From Planctomycetia bacterium (GTDB taxonomy: Bacteria > Planctomycetota > Planctomycetia > Pirellulales > PNKZ01): 46,716 nt of DNA. Within the stretch, counting starts at the first letter, position 1; each line of letters begins with the position of its first letter. The notes below the pieces were generated by a model that saw only the letters and a list, made by a program, of their open reading frames with translations, ran no database searches and was not told the origin of the DNA. A program made the position numbers and the translations under genes. Location of the stretch: the NCBI GenBank assembly GCA_021413845.1, contig JAIOPP010000165.1, positions 1 through 46,716 on the forward strand, read 5' to 3'. Positions 8,821 to 17,935 of the stretch are shown piece after piece.

Positions 8821-9891
8821 TCAGGAGCCGATCGAGCACTCGACGCGTCGGCCCGAGCGCGACGACTCGTAGGCGGCGTCGAGGATTTCGAGCGTAGCGA
8901 CGGTCGACTCCGGCGTATTGCGGCACTCGCGCACGCGGCTGGCGGCGCGGTCTTCGATCGCGGCGAGCCAATCTCCGACGACGTCGACTCCGCGAATGCC
9001 GCCGTAACCCGGCGTCGTGTCGGCGGCGACGGAAAACGTTTCTTCCATCGCATGCCATTGCGGTTGCGGGCCGTGGATTTCCAACGCGCCCGACGTGCCG
9101 GGCTTATTCGGATGCCAATTCACCCACCGCTCGCTGCCCCGGATCGACCATTGGTTTTCGCCGGCCCAACGGGGAAACCAGTAGCCGCCCGTGAAGGTCG
9201 CGAGGGCTCCCCCTTCAAGATCGAGGACGACCGTGCCGCCGTCTTCCACATCGGTTGCCGTCGCGCCGAACGTGCCCAGCCGCGCGGTCACTCCCATGAC
9301 TCTCCTTTGCGCGACGTAGAGCAGCAGATCCAGATGATGACAGCCGAGCCAATTTATAAAGCCGGCGCCGCTGATGTTGCGATCGAACAAGTAGTGGTCG
9401 GGCCCGCGCCGGCGAATGTCGCTGGTGACGAACTTCATGTCGATGTGGATCAGCTTGCCGAAACGCTTTTCGGCCAGCATCGTTCTCAAGCGTTCGGCGC
9501 ACGCATCGTAGCGCCACATGAAGCCGCTTTGAAAGGCGACGTCGTGCTTCCGCACCGCGGCGACGAGCGGGCGGAGATCGGCTGCCGTCGCCGCACCCGG
9601 CTTCTCGGTGAAGATGTGCTTTCCGGCTTCGGCAAGGCGGAGCAGGGTCGACGGGCCTTCGTTATTGGGGAGCGCGACTAGCGCGGCATCGAAGTCGCCG
9701 CGGGCGATCAAGTCGTCGACGGTGGCGAAGCGCGGCACTTCGGCGAAACGCTCTTCCAGGCTCGTCAGCGCGCCGCCGAAGCAAGGCAACAAGGCCGTGA
9801 TCTCGATCCGCTCGCCGAAGTTCTCCAACGTCTCCCGCCAATGCGCCCCATGCGGATGATCGACCCCGACGAAGGCAAGACGAAGCGACAT
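8821..9891 (-). CDS. Gfo/Idh/MocA-family oxidoreductase
   Basis: A 356-residue NAD(P)-dependent oxidoreductase without a signal peptide. The N-terminal Rossmann domain starts LRLAFVGVDHPHG, and the conserved EKP motif follows in KHIFTEKPGAAT, near residue 97. The substrate-binding C-terminal half contains the GGxxxxxGxHxxD-like segment GAGFINWLGCHHLDLLLY. Members oxidise or reduce sugars and related polyols; nothing here fixes the substrate. The 120 bases between it and argJ hold a C-rich stretch repeating CCCCTGACC-like units and no gene. Confidence 0.9.
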   Translation of the reverse strand: MSLRLAFVGVDHPHGAHWRETLENFGERIEITALLPCFGGALTSLEERFAEVPRFATVDDLIARGDFDAALVALPNNEGPSTLLRLAEAGKHIFTEKPGAATAADLRPLVAAVRKHDVAFQSGFMWRYDACAERLRTMLAEKRFGKLIHIDMKFVTSDIRRRGPDHYLFDRNISGAGFINWLGCHHLDLLLYVAQRRVMGVTARLGTFGATATDVEDGGTVVLDLEGGALATFTGGYWFPRWAGENQWSIRGSERWVNWHPNKPGTSGALEIHGPQPQWHAMEETFSVAADTTPGYGGIRGVDVVGDWLAAIEDRAASRVRECRNTPESTVATLEILDAAYESSRSGRRVECSIGS

Positions 9892-10011
9892 GATGAAAAA
9901 CTCAGAAGTCAGAAGGCAAAATGCAAAACGACGGACGTCGAGATCGGAACGACTTCTCTTCCCTTCCCCTTCCTTCTCTGACCCCTGACCACCGACCCCT
10001 GACCCCTTCTC

Positions 10012-11256
10012 CTAAGTATGATAATCCGCGTTCAGCCGCACATACTCGGCCGTGAGGTCGGTGGTCCAGAAATTTACCGTTGCCGTTCCTTCGCCGAAGG
10101 TGAGCCGGATGTGCGTGTCGCGGTGGTCGCGGATCGAGTGCGAAGCGGCGACCCGATCGAACGGGAGCGGCGCACCGTTTTCATACAGGTGCAGGCCGTT
10201 GACCCAGAGGTTCACCTTCGCCGGATCGAACGGAACGTTCGCGTAGCCGGCCGCGGAAACGATCCGGCCCCAGTTCGGGTCGGCACCGCAAATGGCGGTC
10301 TTAACGAGCAAACTTTCGCTCACGCTCTTGGCGAGCAGCCGGGCCGATTCCCGATCGCGGCCGCCTTGAATCTCGACCTGAATCAGATGCGTCGCTCCTT
10401 CGCCATCGGCCGGGATCATCCGCGCCAGTTCGCCGCAGACTTCGCCGAGCGCCGCTTCGAACTTCGCCAAGTCGGCCCCTTGCAGCGGCGCGCCGCCGGC
10501 CGCACCGTTTGCCAACAGCAACACGGTGTCGTTCGTGCTCATGTGGCCGTCGACGCTGATGCAGTTGAACGAATCTTCGACCGTCGACGATAGCAACCGC
10601 TGCGCATCTTTGGGGGCGAGCGCCGCATCGGTAAGGACGATGCCGAGCATCGTCGCCATCTTCGGGCCGATCATCGCGGCCCCCTTCGCCATGCCGGTAA
10701 GTTGCACCGAGCCGGAGCTAAGGGCAATGGTTCGCCCGGCGACTTTATGGCGTGTGTCGGTCGTGAGCATTCCGCGCGCGGCGGCGACCAGCGCAGCTTC
10801 GTCGGTACCGAGCTTGCCGGCGACGTCGCGGACGCCGGCTTCGATTTTCTGCATCGGCATAAACTCGCCGATGATGCCGGTCGAAAGAACGAGCATTTGG
10901 TCGGCCGTTGCGCCGCAGGTTTGCGCGGCGGCTTCCGCCATGCGTCGACAATCGGCATCCCCGCGCTCGCCCGTGCAGGCGTTGGCGTTGCCGGAGTTGA
11001 TCACGATGCCGCGCAGCGACGTGCCGGGCGTGTGCTCGCGGTCCCATTTCACCGGCGCCGCGAATACGAGGTTCGTCGTATAAACGCCCGCCGCCACGGC
11101 CGGACGCTCCGAGACGATCAGCGACAGGTCGAGTTTATCGGCATAGCGCTTGATGCCGCAATAAACACCGCCGAGCGAGTAGCCTTGCGGTAGCGGAGGA
11201 ACGGGAAGCGCGGGAGTCGATGCTGCGGCTGATGATGCTGCGGGCGAAGTGGTCAT
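10012..11256 (-). CDS. argJ: Bifunctional glutamate N-acetyltransferase / ornithine acetyltransferase
   Basis: ArgJ transfers the acetyl group of N-acetylornithine to glutamate, and in the bifunctional form also uses acetyl-CoA, closing the cyclic arginine pathway in the cytoplasm. The 414-residue length is usual. The autoproteolysis site KGAAMIGPKMATML is present, with Thr202 as the nucleophile that becomes the N-terminus of the beta chain. VINSGNANACTG and GADPNWGRI are further family signatures. The first 20 residues are an A/S/P-rich extension. It lies 91 bases downstream of argC on the same strand, consistent with a co-transcribed arginine pair. Whether it is mono- or bifunctional cannot be read here. 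Confidence 0.96.
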   Translation of the reverse strand: MTTSPAASSAAASTPALPVPPLPQGYSLGGVYCGIKRYADKLDLSLIVSERPAVAAGVYTTNLVFAAPVKWDREHTPGTSLRGIVINSGNANACTGERGDADCRRMAEAAAQTCGATADQMLVLSTGIIGEFMPMQKIEAGVRDVAGKLGTDEAALVAAARGMLTTDTRHKVAGRTIALSSGSVQLTGMAKGAAMIGPKMATMLGIVLTDAALAPKDAQRLLSSTVEDSFNCISVDGHMSTNDTVLLLANGAAGGAPLQGADLAKFEAALGEVCGELARMIPADGEGATHLIQVEIQGGRDRESARLLAKSVSESLLVKTAICGADPNWGRIVSAAGYANVPFDPAKVNLWVNGLHLYENGAPLPFDRVAASHSIRDHRDTHIRLTFGEGTATVNFWTTDLTAEYVRLNADYHT

Positions 11257-11347
11257 GGAACGTGTTGCGCACTCCTGGCGAACGGATCGAAAGTGAAACT
11301 ATGAAGGCTGCCGAACGAAACGCGGGCCGCGAATTACAAACGATCGA

Positions 11348-12364
11348 TTACAACAGGGCCGTCGTTTCCGGGTAGCCGAACATCAGGTTGAAGTTCTGCA
11401 CCGCTTGTCCTGCTGCGCCTTTAATCAGGTTATCTTCCACGCTGATCGTCACGATCCGATCGCGCACCACGCGGGCCGTCAGGTGGCAGTAGTTTGTGTG
11501 CGAGGTGTCTTTCGTCGTCGGCAGATGATCGACCACGCGCACGAACGGCTCGTCGCGATAGAAATCCTTCAACGCGTCGAGTACCTGCGCGGTCGTGTAG
11601 GTCCCGCGCGGCACGGCGTATGAAGTCGCGAGGATGCCCCGATCCATCGGCACCAGATGGGGCGTGAAGATGATCGAAGCCGGCGCGCCGCCGAACATCG
11701 TGAGGGTCTGTTCGATCTCGGGCGTGTGGCGATGCGTGCCGACGCCGTAGGCCGAGAAGTTTTCGTTGCACTCCGGATAGTGGAACGAAAGTTTCGGGGT
11801 TCGCCCTGCTCCCGAGACACCGCTCTTGGCGTCGATGATGATCCCCGTCGGCTCGATCATCCCGAGCTTAATGAGGGGAGCGAGCGGTAAGGCCGACGCG
11901 GTCGGATAGCAACCGGGGTTGGCGACCAACTTCGCCGGCGCGATCGCCGAGCGAAACAATTCGGGCAGACCGTAAACCGCCTCGGGAAGCCGGCCCGGAT
12001 CGGCGTGCGTTTCGCCGTACCATTGCTTATAAGCGGCAGGGTCTTTCAAGCGATAGTCGGCACTGAAATCGACGACCCGCGCGCCGGCCGCGAGCATGTC
12101 GGGCACTTGGTGCGTCGTGACGCCGTGCGGCAAGCAACTGAACACGCAATCGGCCCGCCGCCCGACCTCGGCCGCCGCCAGGTCTTCGAGCTTTAAGTCT
12201 AACCGGCCGGTCAGGCTCGCATGCACGGAAGCGAGCGACGGATTCCCTTCTTGCCGACTGGTTACGGCCGTGATCTCGATATGCGGATGCCGCAGCAAGA
12301 TCTTAAGCAGTTCGAGGGCCGAGTAGCCGGTGGCACCCTGAATGGCGACGCGCGTTTTTGGCAT
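11348..12364 (-). CDS. argC: N-acetyl-gamma-glutamyl-phosphate reductase
   Basis: ArgC reduces N-acetylglutamyl phosphate to the semialdehyde with NADPH in arginine biosynthesis. The 338-residue length is normal. The Rossmann motif [10 protein letters not shown] is at 10-19 and the catalytic Cys152 sits in [21 protein letters not shown] and the C-terminal [16 protein letters not shown] are typical. It is the first gene of an argC-argJ pair and is divergent from comM; the 273 bases between argC and comM probably hold both promoters, though I see no clear consensus boxes. Confidence 0.97.
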   Translation of the reverse strand: MPKTRVAIQGATGYSALELLKILLRHPHIEITAVTSRQEGNPSLASVHASLTGRLDLKLEDLAAAEVGRRADCVFSCLPHGVTTHQVPDMLAAGARVVDFSADYRLKDPAAYKQWYGETHADPGRLPEAVYGLPELFRSAIAPAKLVANPGCYPTASALPLAPLIKLGMIEPTGIIIDAKSGVSGAGRTPKLSFHYPECNENFSAYGVGTHRHTPEIEQTLTMFGGAPASIIFTPHLVPMDRGILATSYAVPRGTYTTAQVLDALKDFYRDEPFVRVVDHLPTTKDTSHTNYCHLTARVVRDRIVTISVEDNLIKGAAGQAVQNFNLMFGYPETTALL

Positions 12365-12637
12365 GGCTTGATGAATGCGGCTGACAAGGAAAACGGAGCA
12401 AGCGAATCGAGCCGAGCAGTATAACGACGACGAGCCGAACCCGCCAATCGGCCGAACGGCATCCTAACGAAGAGCCGTTTGCGGTCGCTGAGGTTCGCGG
12501 AGGAATGTCGTGGTGCGAGTGAAGGAATTCCTTCTGCTTGCAGCAGCCCACGGTTGCCGTCACAATGCCGGGCTTCTTACATGCGCTTGATTTCGGAAGC
12601 TTTCGCGGGGCCGTCGTCCCCAGGGGCACCGTTCGCA

Positions 12638-13852
12638 ATGCTGGCTAAACTGCAGACCTTTACGCTCGTCGGCATCGATGCCGTGCCGGTCGAAGTCGAG
12701 GTCGACGTCTCGGCCGGCGCGCTGCCGAAGACGATCTTAGTCGGCCTGCCCGAAGCGGCCGTGAAGGAGAGCGTACACAGAATCGAACGAGCACTGGTCA
12801 ACTCCGGCTACCAGCGGCCCGAGGATCGGATCGTCATCAATCTGGCCCCGGCCGATTTGCCGAAGCATGCCGTGTCGTTCGACTTGCCGATCGCGCTGGG
12901 GTTGCTCGCGGCGTCGGGACAAATCTCGGCCGAATGCCTGAGCGAGTTCGCAGTCGTCGGCGAGTTGGCGATGGATGGTTCCACGCGCCCGATCAAGGGC
13001 GCGCTTTCGATGGCGATCGCCGCGGCGCAGCAAAAGAATTTAATCGGCATCATCGTGCCGGCCGAGAACGCCGCCGAAGCGGCCGTCGTGGCGAAGATCG
13101 CCGTGTACCCGATCTCGAGCCTCACGCAAGCCGCGGCGTTTCTCTCGAAGCAAATCGAGATCGAACCGACCCCGACGAACCTAGACCGCTGGTTCGATTC
13201 TTACGGCACCTACGACATCGACTACGCCGACGTGCGCGGACAAGAAACGGCGAAGCGCGCGATGATGATCGCCGCGGCCGGCGCGCATAATCTGTTGATG
13301 AGCGGCCCGCCCGGTTCGGGCAAGACGATGCTCTCGAAACGGCTGCCGACGATCTTGCCGGAGCTCACGCCCGACGAATCGATCGAGACGAGCCGGATCT
13401 ATAGCGCGATGGGCTTGCTGCCCGTCGGCCAGCCGATCCTCGCGGTTCGGCCGTTTCGTAGCCCGCATCATACGATCAGCGATGCCGGCCTCGTCGGCGG
13501 TGGCTCGACCCCTTCGCCGGGAGAAATATCGCTCTCGAATCACGGCGTGTTATTTCTCGACGAGTTGCCGGAGTTTAATCGGCGTACGCTAGAAGTGTTG
13601 CGACAGCCGATGGAAGACGGCATCGTCACGATCAGTCGCGCGTTGAACAGCAGCACGTTCCCTGCGCACTTCATGCTCGTCGCGGCGCTGAACCCTTGCC
13701 CATGCGGCTACCGCAACGATGCCCGCAAGCGCTGCAACTGCTCGGGCCCGCAGGCCGAGCCCTATAAAAAGTTACGCTTTTTTTGCGGCCAAGACGCATT
13801 CTCCCTCGGTGCAATCGATGACGATTACGGGTCTTACCGTTTCGCATTGTGA
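12638..13852 (+). pseudogene. comM: comM 5' part, disrupted by element insertion
   Basis: ComM/YifB is a hexameric Mg-chelatase-like AAA+ helicase that promotes branch migration during natural transformation. The ATG at 12638 gives the canonical start [15 protein letters not shown]. The lon-protease-like N-domain is followed by a Walker [11 protein letters not shown], at about residues 224-233, then [10 protein letters not shown] and the NPCPCG zinc-binding segment. After [11 protein letters not shown] the genuine protein ends at the element junction (13764). The frame continues for 29 element-derived codons to a stop at 13852. The C-terminal AAA+ part is at 28182-28592. The host copy is probably inactive while the element is present, unless the element excises. 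Confidence 0.93.
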
Positions 13853-15500
13853 CAGTTTCCGTATGCCACCGAAGTCGCACCTCAGCACCAAGGCTATGCA
13901 GAACTTCGTTTACCACACGCGGTTCGACTAGTAGTTCTGGGGGGAGTTCGTCGCCAGGCTCTACTTGGAACGTCGCAACAACCTCCGGCAAGCAGTGTGA
14001 CACCGGCATCCGTAACGCTCTTTTTATAAAGTCCGACCACCAAGCGCTCAGAGCCTCGAACTCCGCACGGTTAAATGCACTAGGCTGCGGCAAACTAGCG
14101 ACTGATGCTTCAAGAGCCTCTAGTTCGTCACGCATCGTCGTAATGCGGCCATCTAGGCTTTGGCGAGTTCTTCGATCGCTGCAATCTAAGAGACTCTCTT
14201 CAGCGCGCCCGATACGGGCCAAAAGTTGCACGCGAGTCTGTTCCGCCGCGGCCTTCGATGCTTTGCGTCGATCGGATGCGAATACAAGCTCATCGGGTGG
14301 TTGAACGTAGAACCGCTCCAATTCGCGTATTTCTTCGCCGAGAAGCTTCAGAACCGTGGGCAAAATACGTTCCTCGCGAATCTCATAGGTTCCACATGTC
14401 CCAACTCCTGTCTTTGCTGGTGTGCTACAGCGATATACTCGATGAGGTCTACCAGTCGGCTGGCACCCGTACATAGGTTTGCCGCAATGATCGCATATCA
14501 ATACGCCGCTCAATGGATAGCCGCCATCGCGTGGTCGTCGACTTCCCTTCATCATGAAAGAGGCAAATCGAGACTGAACTCGCTCGAATAGTTCCCGATC
14601 TACGAGCGCTTCATAATGGTTCAGGTGAGATATCGTTCCGTTGTCTGTTTCCTTCCACGGTGGCGAGTCGCTCGGTCGATTCGATGCGTCGACGATGTCG
14701 CCCTTACTATCGAGGATGAAGAATTGCCCGGATTTTCGGCGGTTGTATTGAAAATCCCCGACGTACGCCCGGCGGGACAGCAACTCCTTGATTGATGCTA
14801 CGTGCCATTTGCCGCCGCGACGCCCGGGAGTTTTCTCGCGATTTAAGTCACTCGCAATCGCGTTCATGGAACGGAAACGGTTACCAAACTCGTCGAAAAT
14901 TCGGCGAACAATCGCGACGTCGCTAGCATTGCCCGGCCGAATACCGCCGCAGCCGTCGTTCTCCATTCCGTAAGGAGCAATGCCGCCGCTTCGCTTCCCC
15001 TCCATCGCTCGATTGCGACGGCTAAGAGAAACTCGGCGGCTAAGTTGGCGGCAAAAATCGTTAGCCGACCAAACGCTGACTACGAATTTGATGATCTCTC
15101 CAATGTCATTGCCGGCTCCTCCTAAATGGAAGGTTCCCTGAGCCGCGCTTACGATAACCAGCACACCTGCTTGCTTAAGGGCCAACGCGTCTCCTTGGAC
15201 TTCGGCTACGCTTGCGCGGCTAAATCGATCCATGTTGTCGACGACGATCGCTTCGATGTCCTTTTTTGAGGCGGCATCAGCGAGCATCTGACTGAATTCC
15301 GGTCGCGCTGCACCACGTTTCCATCCACTCTTACCAGGGTCAGCGTACCACCTAACGATCTTGTAGCCGTTCTCCTGTGCAAGCGACTCGATCTCGGTTC
15401 TTTGCTGTGAAATCGATTTCTCTTGGCGTTCGCGACCGTTGCTCGCTACGCCGCTGGTTGACTTTCGAAGGTATCCAGCCGCGGGTACTTTTCGTTCCAT
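13671..15500 (-). CDS. Large serine recombinase (integrase); C-terminus altered by integration
   Basis: This is the likely integrase of the element. The resolvase-type catalytic domain covers about residues 5-155 with YLRKS, nucleophile Ser14, and the DRFSR arginine motif. The Recombinase domain spans about 175-310. A zinc ribbon has Cys336, Cys339, Cys358 and Cys369, and a coiled coil covers about 410-470. The ATG at 15500 is preceded by GAGGA. Only about 579 codons lie in the element; the last 30 or so, to the stop at 13671, are antisense comM. In a circular form the frame would instead enter the right end and finish after 36 other codons (28179-28069). It is downstream of the small recombinase gene on the same strand. 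Confidence 0.93.
   Translation of the reverse strand: MERKVPAAGYLRKSTSGVASNGRERQEKSISQQRTEIESLAQENGYKIVRWYADPGKSGWKRGAARPEFSQMLADAASKKDIEAIVVDNMDRFSRASVAEVQGDALALKQAGVLVIVSAAQGTFHLGGAGNDIGEIIKFVVSVWSANDFCRQLSRRVSLSRRNRAMEGKRSGGIAPYGMENDGCGGIRPGNASDVAIVRRIFDEFGNRFRSMNAIASDLNREKTPGRRGGKWHVASIKELLSRRAYVGDFQYNRRKSGQFFILDSKGDIVDASNRPSDSPPWKETDNGTISHLNHYEALVDRELFERVQSRFASFMMKGSRRPRDGGYPLSGVLICDHCGKPMYGCQPTGRPHRVYRCSTPAKTGVGTCGTYEIREERILPTVLKLLGEEIRELERFYVQPPDELVFASDRRKASKAAAEQTRVQLLARIGRAEESLLDCSDRRTRQSLDGRITTMRDELEALEASVASLPQPSAFNRAEFEALSAWWSDFIKRALRMPVSHCLPEVVATFQVEPGDELPPELLVEPRVVNEVLHSLGAEVRLRWHTETVTMRNGKTRNRHRLHRGRMRLGRKKSVTFYRARPAGPSSCSACGHRCGSRMGKGSAPRRA
13756..13764. other. attL junction (left end of element)
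   Basis: CGAGCCCTA here matches CGAGCGCTA at 28172-28180 with one mismatch. The comM reading frame leaves homology exactly here and resumes just after the right copy. Crossover therefore lies in the shared CGAGC or in the shared CTA. Either choice restores an open comM frame: A-E-P-Y-M-G-K or A-E-R-Y-M-G-K. Arg before Tyr is the usual residue in ComM, which slightly favours crossover in CGAGC. Confidence 0.8.
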
Positions 15501-15573
15501 TTGATTTCCTCAGTAAGTCATCGCGATGCGGTCGCTACCGCGCCGAAGACCGGCGGGTACTGCTGGCGTGAGT

Positions 15574-16317
15574 TTAGACAGGAACGCTCCGTTTTTGTTT
15601 ACGCGCGGAATCGACTTCGGCAACTAACGGACGAGCTTTCAAGAGTCGGGACACCTGCATCGGCGACCACTCGCATCCTCGCCGAGTCTCGTGCCCCTCT
15701 TTAGTCAGATGCGTAGCGATCGCTTGTAGCGACTTCCCCTCGTTTCTCAGAGATTCTATTAGGGGTATGAGGTCGACGTATGCGTCATGCGCTTTTTTCT
15801 GTCGCGTTGTGATGGCCTTAGTCCGTGCCCGCTCTAGCGCCGCCAGCCTGAGCGATTCTCGCCCGGTCCAGTGACCAACACGTGCAGAGCCAAGCAGCGT
15901 GCCCCTTGCCTTTGCGGCCGCCAATGCCGCCTTTGTTCTTTCGCTTATCCGTCGAGCCTCGTCCTCAGCAACCGCAGCCAAGATATGGATTGTCAGGCGG
16001 TTCGCGGTCGGATTGTCGCACGCAACGAATTCGACGCCCGAGTTCAAGAGCGCCGCGGTGAACTCAACATTCCTCGCAAGCCTATCCAACTTCGCTACGA
16101 CTAGGACTGCCTTTGCGCGCTTTGCATGTGCCAAGGCGCGGCTGAGTTGAGGACGATCAGCGAGCTTACCAGATTCAACTTCGACGTAGACGCCAGCAAT
16201 CGGAAGCGAGGATTGCGAGGCATACGACCGAACGGATGCGGCTTGCGCTTCAAGGCCGAGCCCCGAATCGCCTTGCTGCTTCGTGCTGACGCGATAATAG
16301 GCAATAAGGGACTTCAT
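15574..16317 (-). CDS. Small serine recombinase (resolvase/invertase family)
   Basis: A 247-residue serine recombinase with the catalytic domain at about 1-140: YYRVS with Ser11, KLDRLARN, and AEDEARRISERTKAAL at the start of the long E helix. The C-terminal 80 residues are longer than the helix-turn-helix of Tn3-type resolvases and end in a recombinase-like DNA-binding segment (LRNEGKSLQAIATHL...). It lies 73 bases upstream of the large recombinase on the same strand and is probably co-transcribed. It may resolve, invert or help direct the large recombinase; its substrate site is not known. No good Shine-Dalgarno is seen before the ATG at 16317. Confidence 0.9.
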   Translation of the reverse strand: MKSLIAYYRVSTKQQGDSGLGLEAQAASVRSYASQSSLPIAGVYVEVESGKLADRPQLSRALAHAKRAKAVLVVAKLDRLARNVEFTAALLNSGVEFVACDNPTANRLTIHILAAVAEDEARRISERTKAALAAAKARGTLLGSARVGHWTGRESLRLAALERARTKAITTRQKKAHDAYVDLIPLIESLRNEGKSLQAIATHLTKEGHETRRGCEWSPMQVSRLLKARPLVAEVDSARKQKRSVPV

Positions 16318-16361
16318 AACGCAGAGCCCAAAAGGACGCGGTTGACCACCTAGGGGGTATT

Positions 16362-16399
16362 GTAACGTTTCAGTAGACGGACGACAACTGAAGCGTTAC
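16362..16399. repeat. 13-bp inverted repeat upstream of the small recombinase
   Basis: GTAACGTTTCAGT at 16362-16374 is repeated in inverse as ACTGAAGCGTTAC at 16387-16399, with 12 of 13 positions pairing and a 12-base spacer. It is in the gap just before the recombinase start at 16317. It could be an operator, a recombination sub-site or a transcript hairpin; no T tract follows on either strand, so an intrinsic terminator is unlikely. Confidence 0.6.
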
Positions 16400-16402
16400 G
16401 GG

Positions 16403-16696
16403 CTATTTCTGCCGTCGTTTTGATCTGCGAGTAAGAATTCTCAGCGCCGCGGCTCGGCGATTGGCCTGCGCGCGATCATCCCGATGAACTCTCGAATCAA
16501 GTCCCGGGCTGCCAATAAGTTTGACAACGAGCTTTTTGATGTCCGGAGGTAGATCGCGGAGACGCCGAGCTTCGGTTTCATCGTCAGGAGTGAAATTCAA
16601 CTCATGGCCCTCGATGCTCTTATGCGCCTTCGACCGGGATCGCTTTCGTCTGAGCAGGCTCTTTAGCTCGCCGCAGATTGGCTCTAGCTGTAGCAA
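16403..16696 (-). CDS. Hypothetical basic protein, uncertain start
   Basis: A frame of up to 97 codons rich in Arg and Lys (RRKRSRSKAHK near the start, RRAAALRILTRRSKRRQK at the end). It overlaps the end of the preceding hypothetical gene by 77 bases and has only a TTG start, so it may be read by re-initiation or be the shifted continuation of that gene. No family is recognised. The element-like orientation and the position just upstream of the recombinase genes are its only support. Confidence 0.35.
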   Translation of the reverse strand: MLQLEPICGELKSLLRRKRSRSKAHKSIEGHELNFTPDDETEARRLRDLPPDIKKLVVKLIGSPGLDSRVHRDDRAQANRRAAALRILTRRSKRRQK

Positions 16697-16970
16697 CTGC
16701 GATCACACGGAATCCTTCGATCCGTTGCGAGGTAGTTGCCTCAGCGGAATTGACAAGCTGAAAGATCATGTCGATTAGTTGGCATCCGTGCAAATCCGGC
16801 ACAACACGACCGGTTGAAATCGCGGTTTGAAGCATCAACAAGTCGCGCACGCCAGCTTGGGTCCAATCAAATAATGTCCCCTTTCCCGTACGCAGAGCGC
16901 AGGGATTTTCGCGGTCGCCTCGCGCCTCGAACGTCGCGCGTTTTCGTTTCCGCCTGCTAATGTTAGGCAT
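16620..16970 (-). CDS. Hypothetical protein
   Basis: A 116-residue protein starting MPNISRRKRKR, with a basic N-terminus and then a mostly helical body (DWTQAGVRDLLMLQTAIS, CQLIDMIFQLVNSAEATT). No family is recognised. It lies between a zinc-finger gene and the recombinase genes on the same strand, so it is probably part of the element's recombination or regulation module. The opening MPNISRRK resembles the MPPIPRRK and MPAIPKFK openings of the two zinc-finger genes, which may reflect a common upstream sequence. Confidence 0.55.
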   Translation of the reverse strand: MPNISRRKRKRATFEARGDRENPCALRTGKGTLFDWTQAGVRDLLMLQTAISTGRVVPDLHGCQLIDMIFQLVNSAEATTSQRIEGFRVIAVATARANLRRAKEPAQTKAIPVEGA

Positions 16971-17111
16971 ATCCGCGAATTATATCCGAGGCGACTCTAA
17001 AAAGGCTTTTGCTATCCGTCCAAAGCCATAGCGCCCGTTTGCAAGTATGTTCGCGTTGACGCTATGCGAGGTCTTACCTTCGCCTGCGGATCTGGAAGCC
17101 CTCGCGAACCG

Positions 17112-17489
17112 TCACCGCGATTTCTTCCGACGTCGATATGCCGACTGTTTGCAGCCGCTACTGCAATATCTCTTGTCGCCTCGAATCAGCTCATCGCCAG
17201 GGTGGTAGCTAGGCCACCCTGAAATTGGATACCCGCATTCCTCGCAAGCGCGCTCGTGAGGCCCGTTCTTTGAAAACTTTGCCCGTCGAATGCGTTGGAG
17301 CTTTCGAGCCTCGCTACGCGCAGCAACAAATGCTGCGACTCGGCATTCTTTGCAGCAGTACTGTTGCTTCGAGTGTCGAATGAGAAATCGTGCGCGACAG
17401 GCAACACAGACTCCGAATTCAGGCATGGGGGCTTTCGTCACGGCGGTGTTCGTTACCGTCGTCGGTTTCCTTCTCGGGATCGGTGGCAT
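17112..17489 (-). CDS. Double treble-clef zinc-finger protein (intact copy)
   Basis: I place the start at the ATG at 17489, with GGGAG at Shine-Dalgarno distance; the longer frame to 17627 uses a TTG and reads through relic sequence. The 125-residue protein holds two CxxC...CxxxC fingers: Cys28/Cys31 with Cys45/Cys49, and Cys82/Cys85 with Cys109/Cys113. Each ends in a basic Arg/Lys helix (CRVAAFVAAR, CKQSAYRRRKKSR). Such fingers bind DNA or RNA in small mobile-element proteins, so a regulator or recombination accessory role is inferred. A frameshifted paralogue lies at 26903-27254. Confidence 0.72.
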   Translation of the reverse strand: MPPIPRRKPTTVTNTAVTKAPMPEFGVCVACRARFLIRHSKQQYCCKECRVAAFVAARSEARKLQRIRRAKFSKNGPHERACEECGYPISGWPSYHPGDELIRGDKRYCSSGCKQSAYRRRKKSR

Positions 17490-17538
17490 CGGTAGAAACT
17501 CCCGCAAAAAATCGCCGCTTCGGTCGGAATGTCTTGCC

Positions 17539-17720
17539 CTATTTCGTCGCGAGTCGGACAGGTCCGTTACGAATGTCGGTTGAGGACTTGGCGATCCGGA
17601 GAATTTGAAGGGCCGCCGTAATACCAATACTCGAAATCCACTCGACTTTGTTGCGAAGGCACTGATCGCAATGGCGACCGCCGCGTTACGTTTCGTGGTG
17701 TCGACTACTTGGGCCTTCGT
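17539..17720 (-). pseudogene. Relic of the 3' end of the third recombinase-like gene
   Basis: On the minus strand this stretch aligns with the end of the gene at 27332-28069. Shared runs are GAAACGTAACGCG, CGCAACAA and TTTCGAGTATTGG (TTTTCGAGCATTGG on the right), with nearly the same spacing (61 against 63 bases between the outer two runs). In one frame it still encodes LRNKVEWISSIG, against LRNNGETFSSIG in the intact gene. A stop and at least one frameshift break it. The zinc-finger gene follows in both places, so a two-gene module was duplicated and this copy decayed. The remainder of the gap up to 17935 holds no gene I can support. Confidence 0.6.
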
Positions 17721-17935
17721 GACGGCCCGCGATACGGACTCCGGCGGGCGGTCCTATATACTCGTGCTTTTAGTAGCCAAGCGAATTGATGCCCAATTAC
17801 CCGCTGCTACAACGATCGCGCAGTATGAGCGATTCTTATTGCGAGCAAACTGCTTGGAATCTGGCTCTCATCGATAAAGGGTGACTGGCAATTCCCCTCC
17901 TTTCAGCCATCGATCGCCACTGATATATTGGGGGC

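Noticed and set aside
12479-12637. N-terminal extension of comM
   Set aside because: The family starts at [15 protein letters not shown] (12638); the upstream residues have no similarity to ComM and read like non-coding DNA.
13671-13762. Last 30 residues of the large recombinase as its native C-terminus
   Set aside because: They are antisense comM sequence, whereas the joined-ends frame gives a tail with a stop that overlaps the next gene's start.
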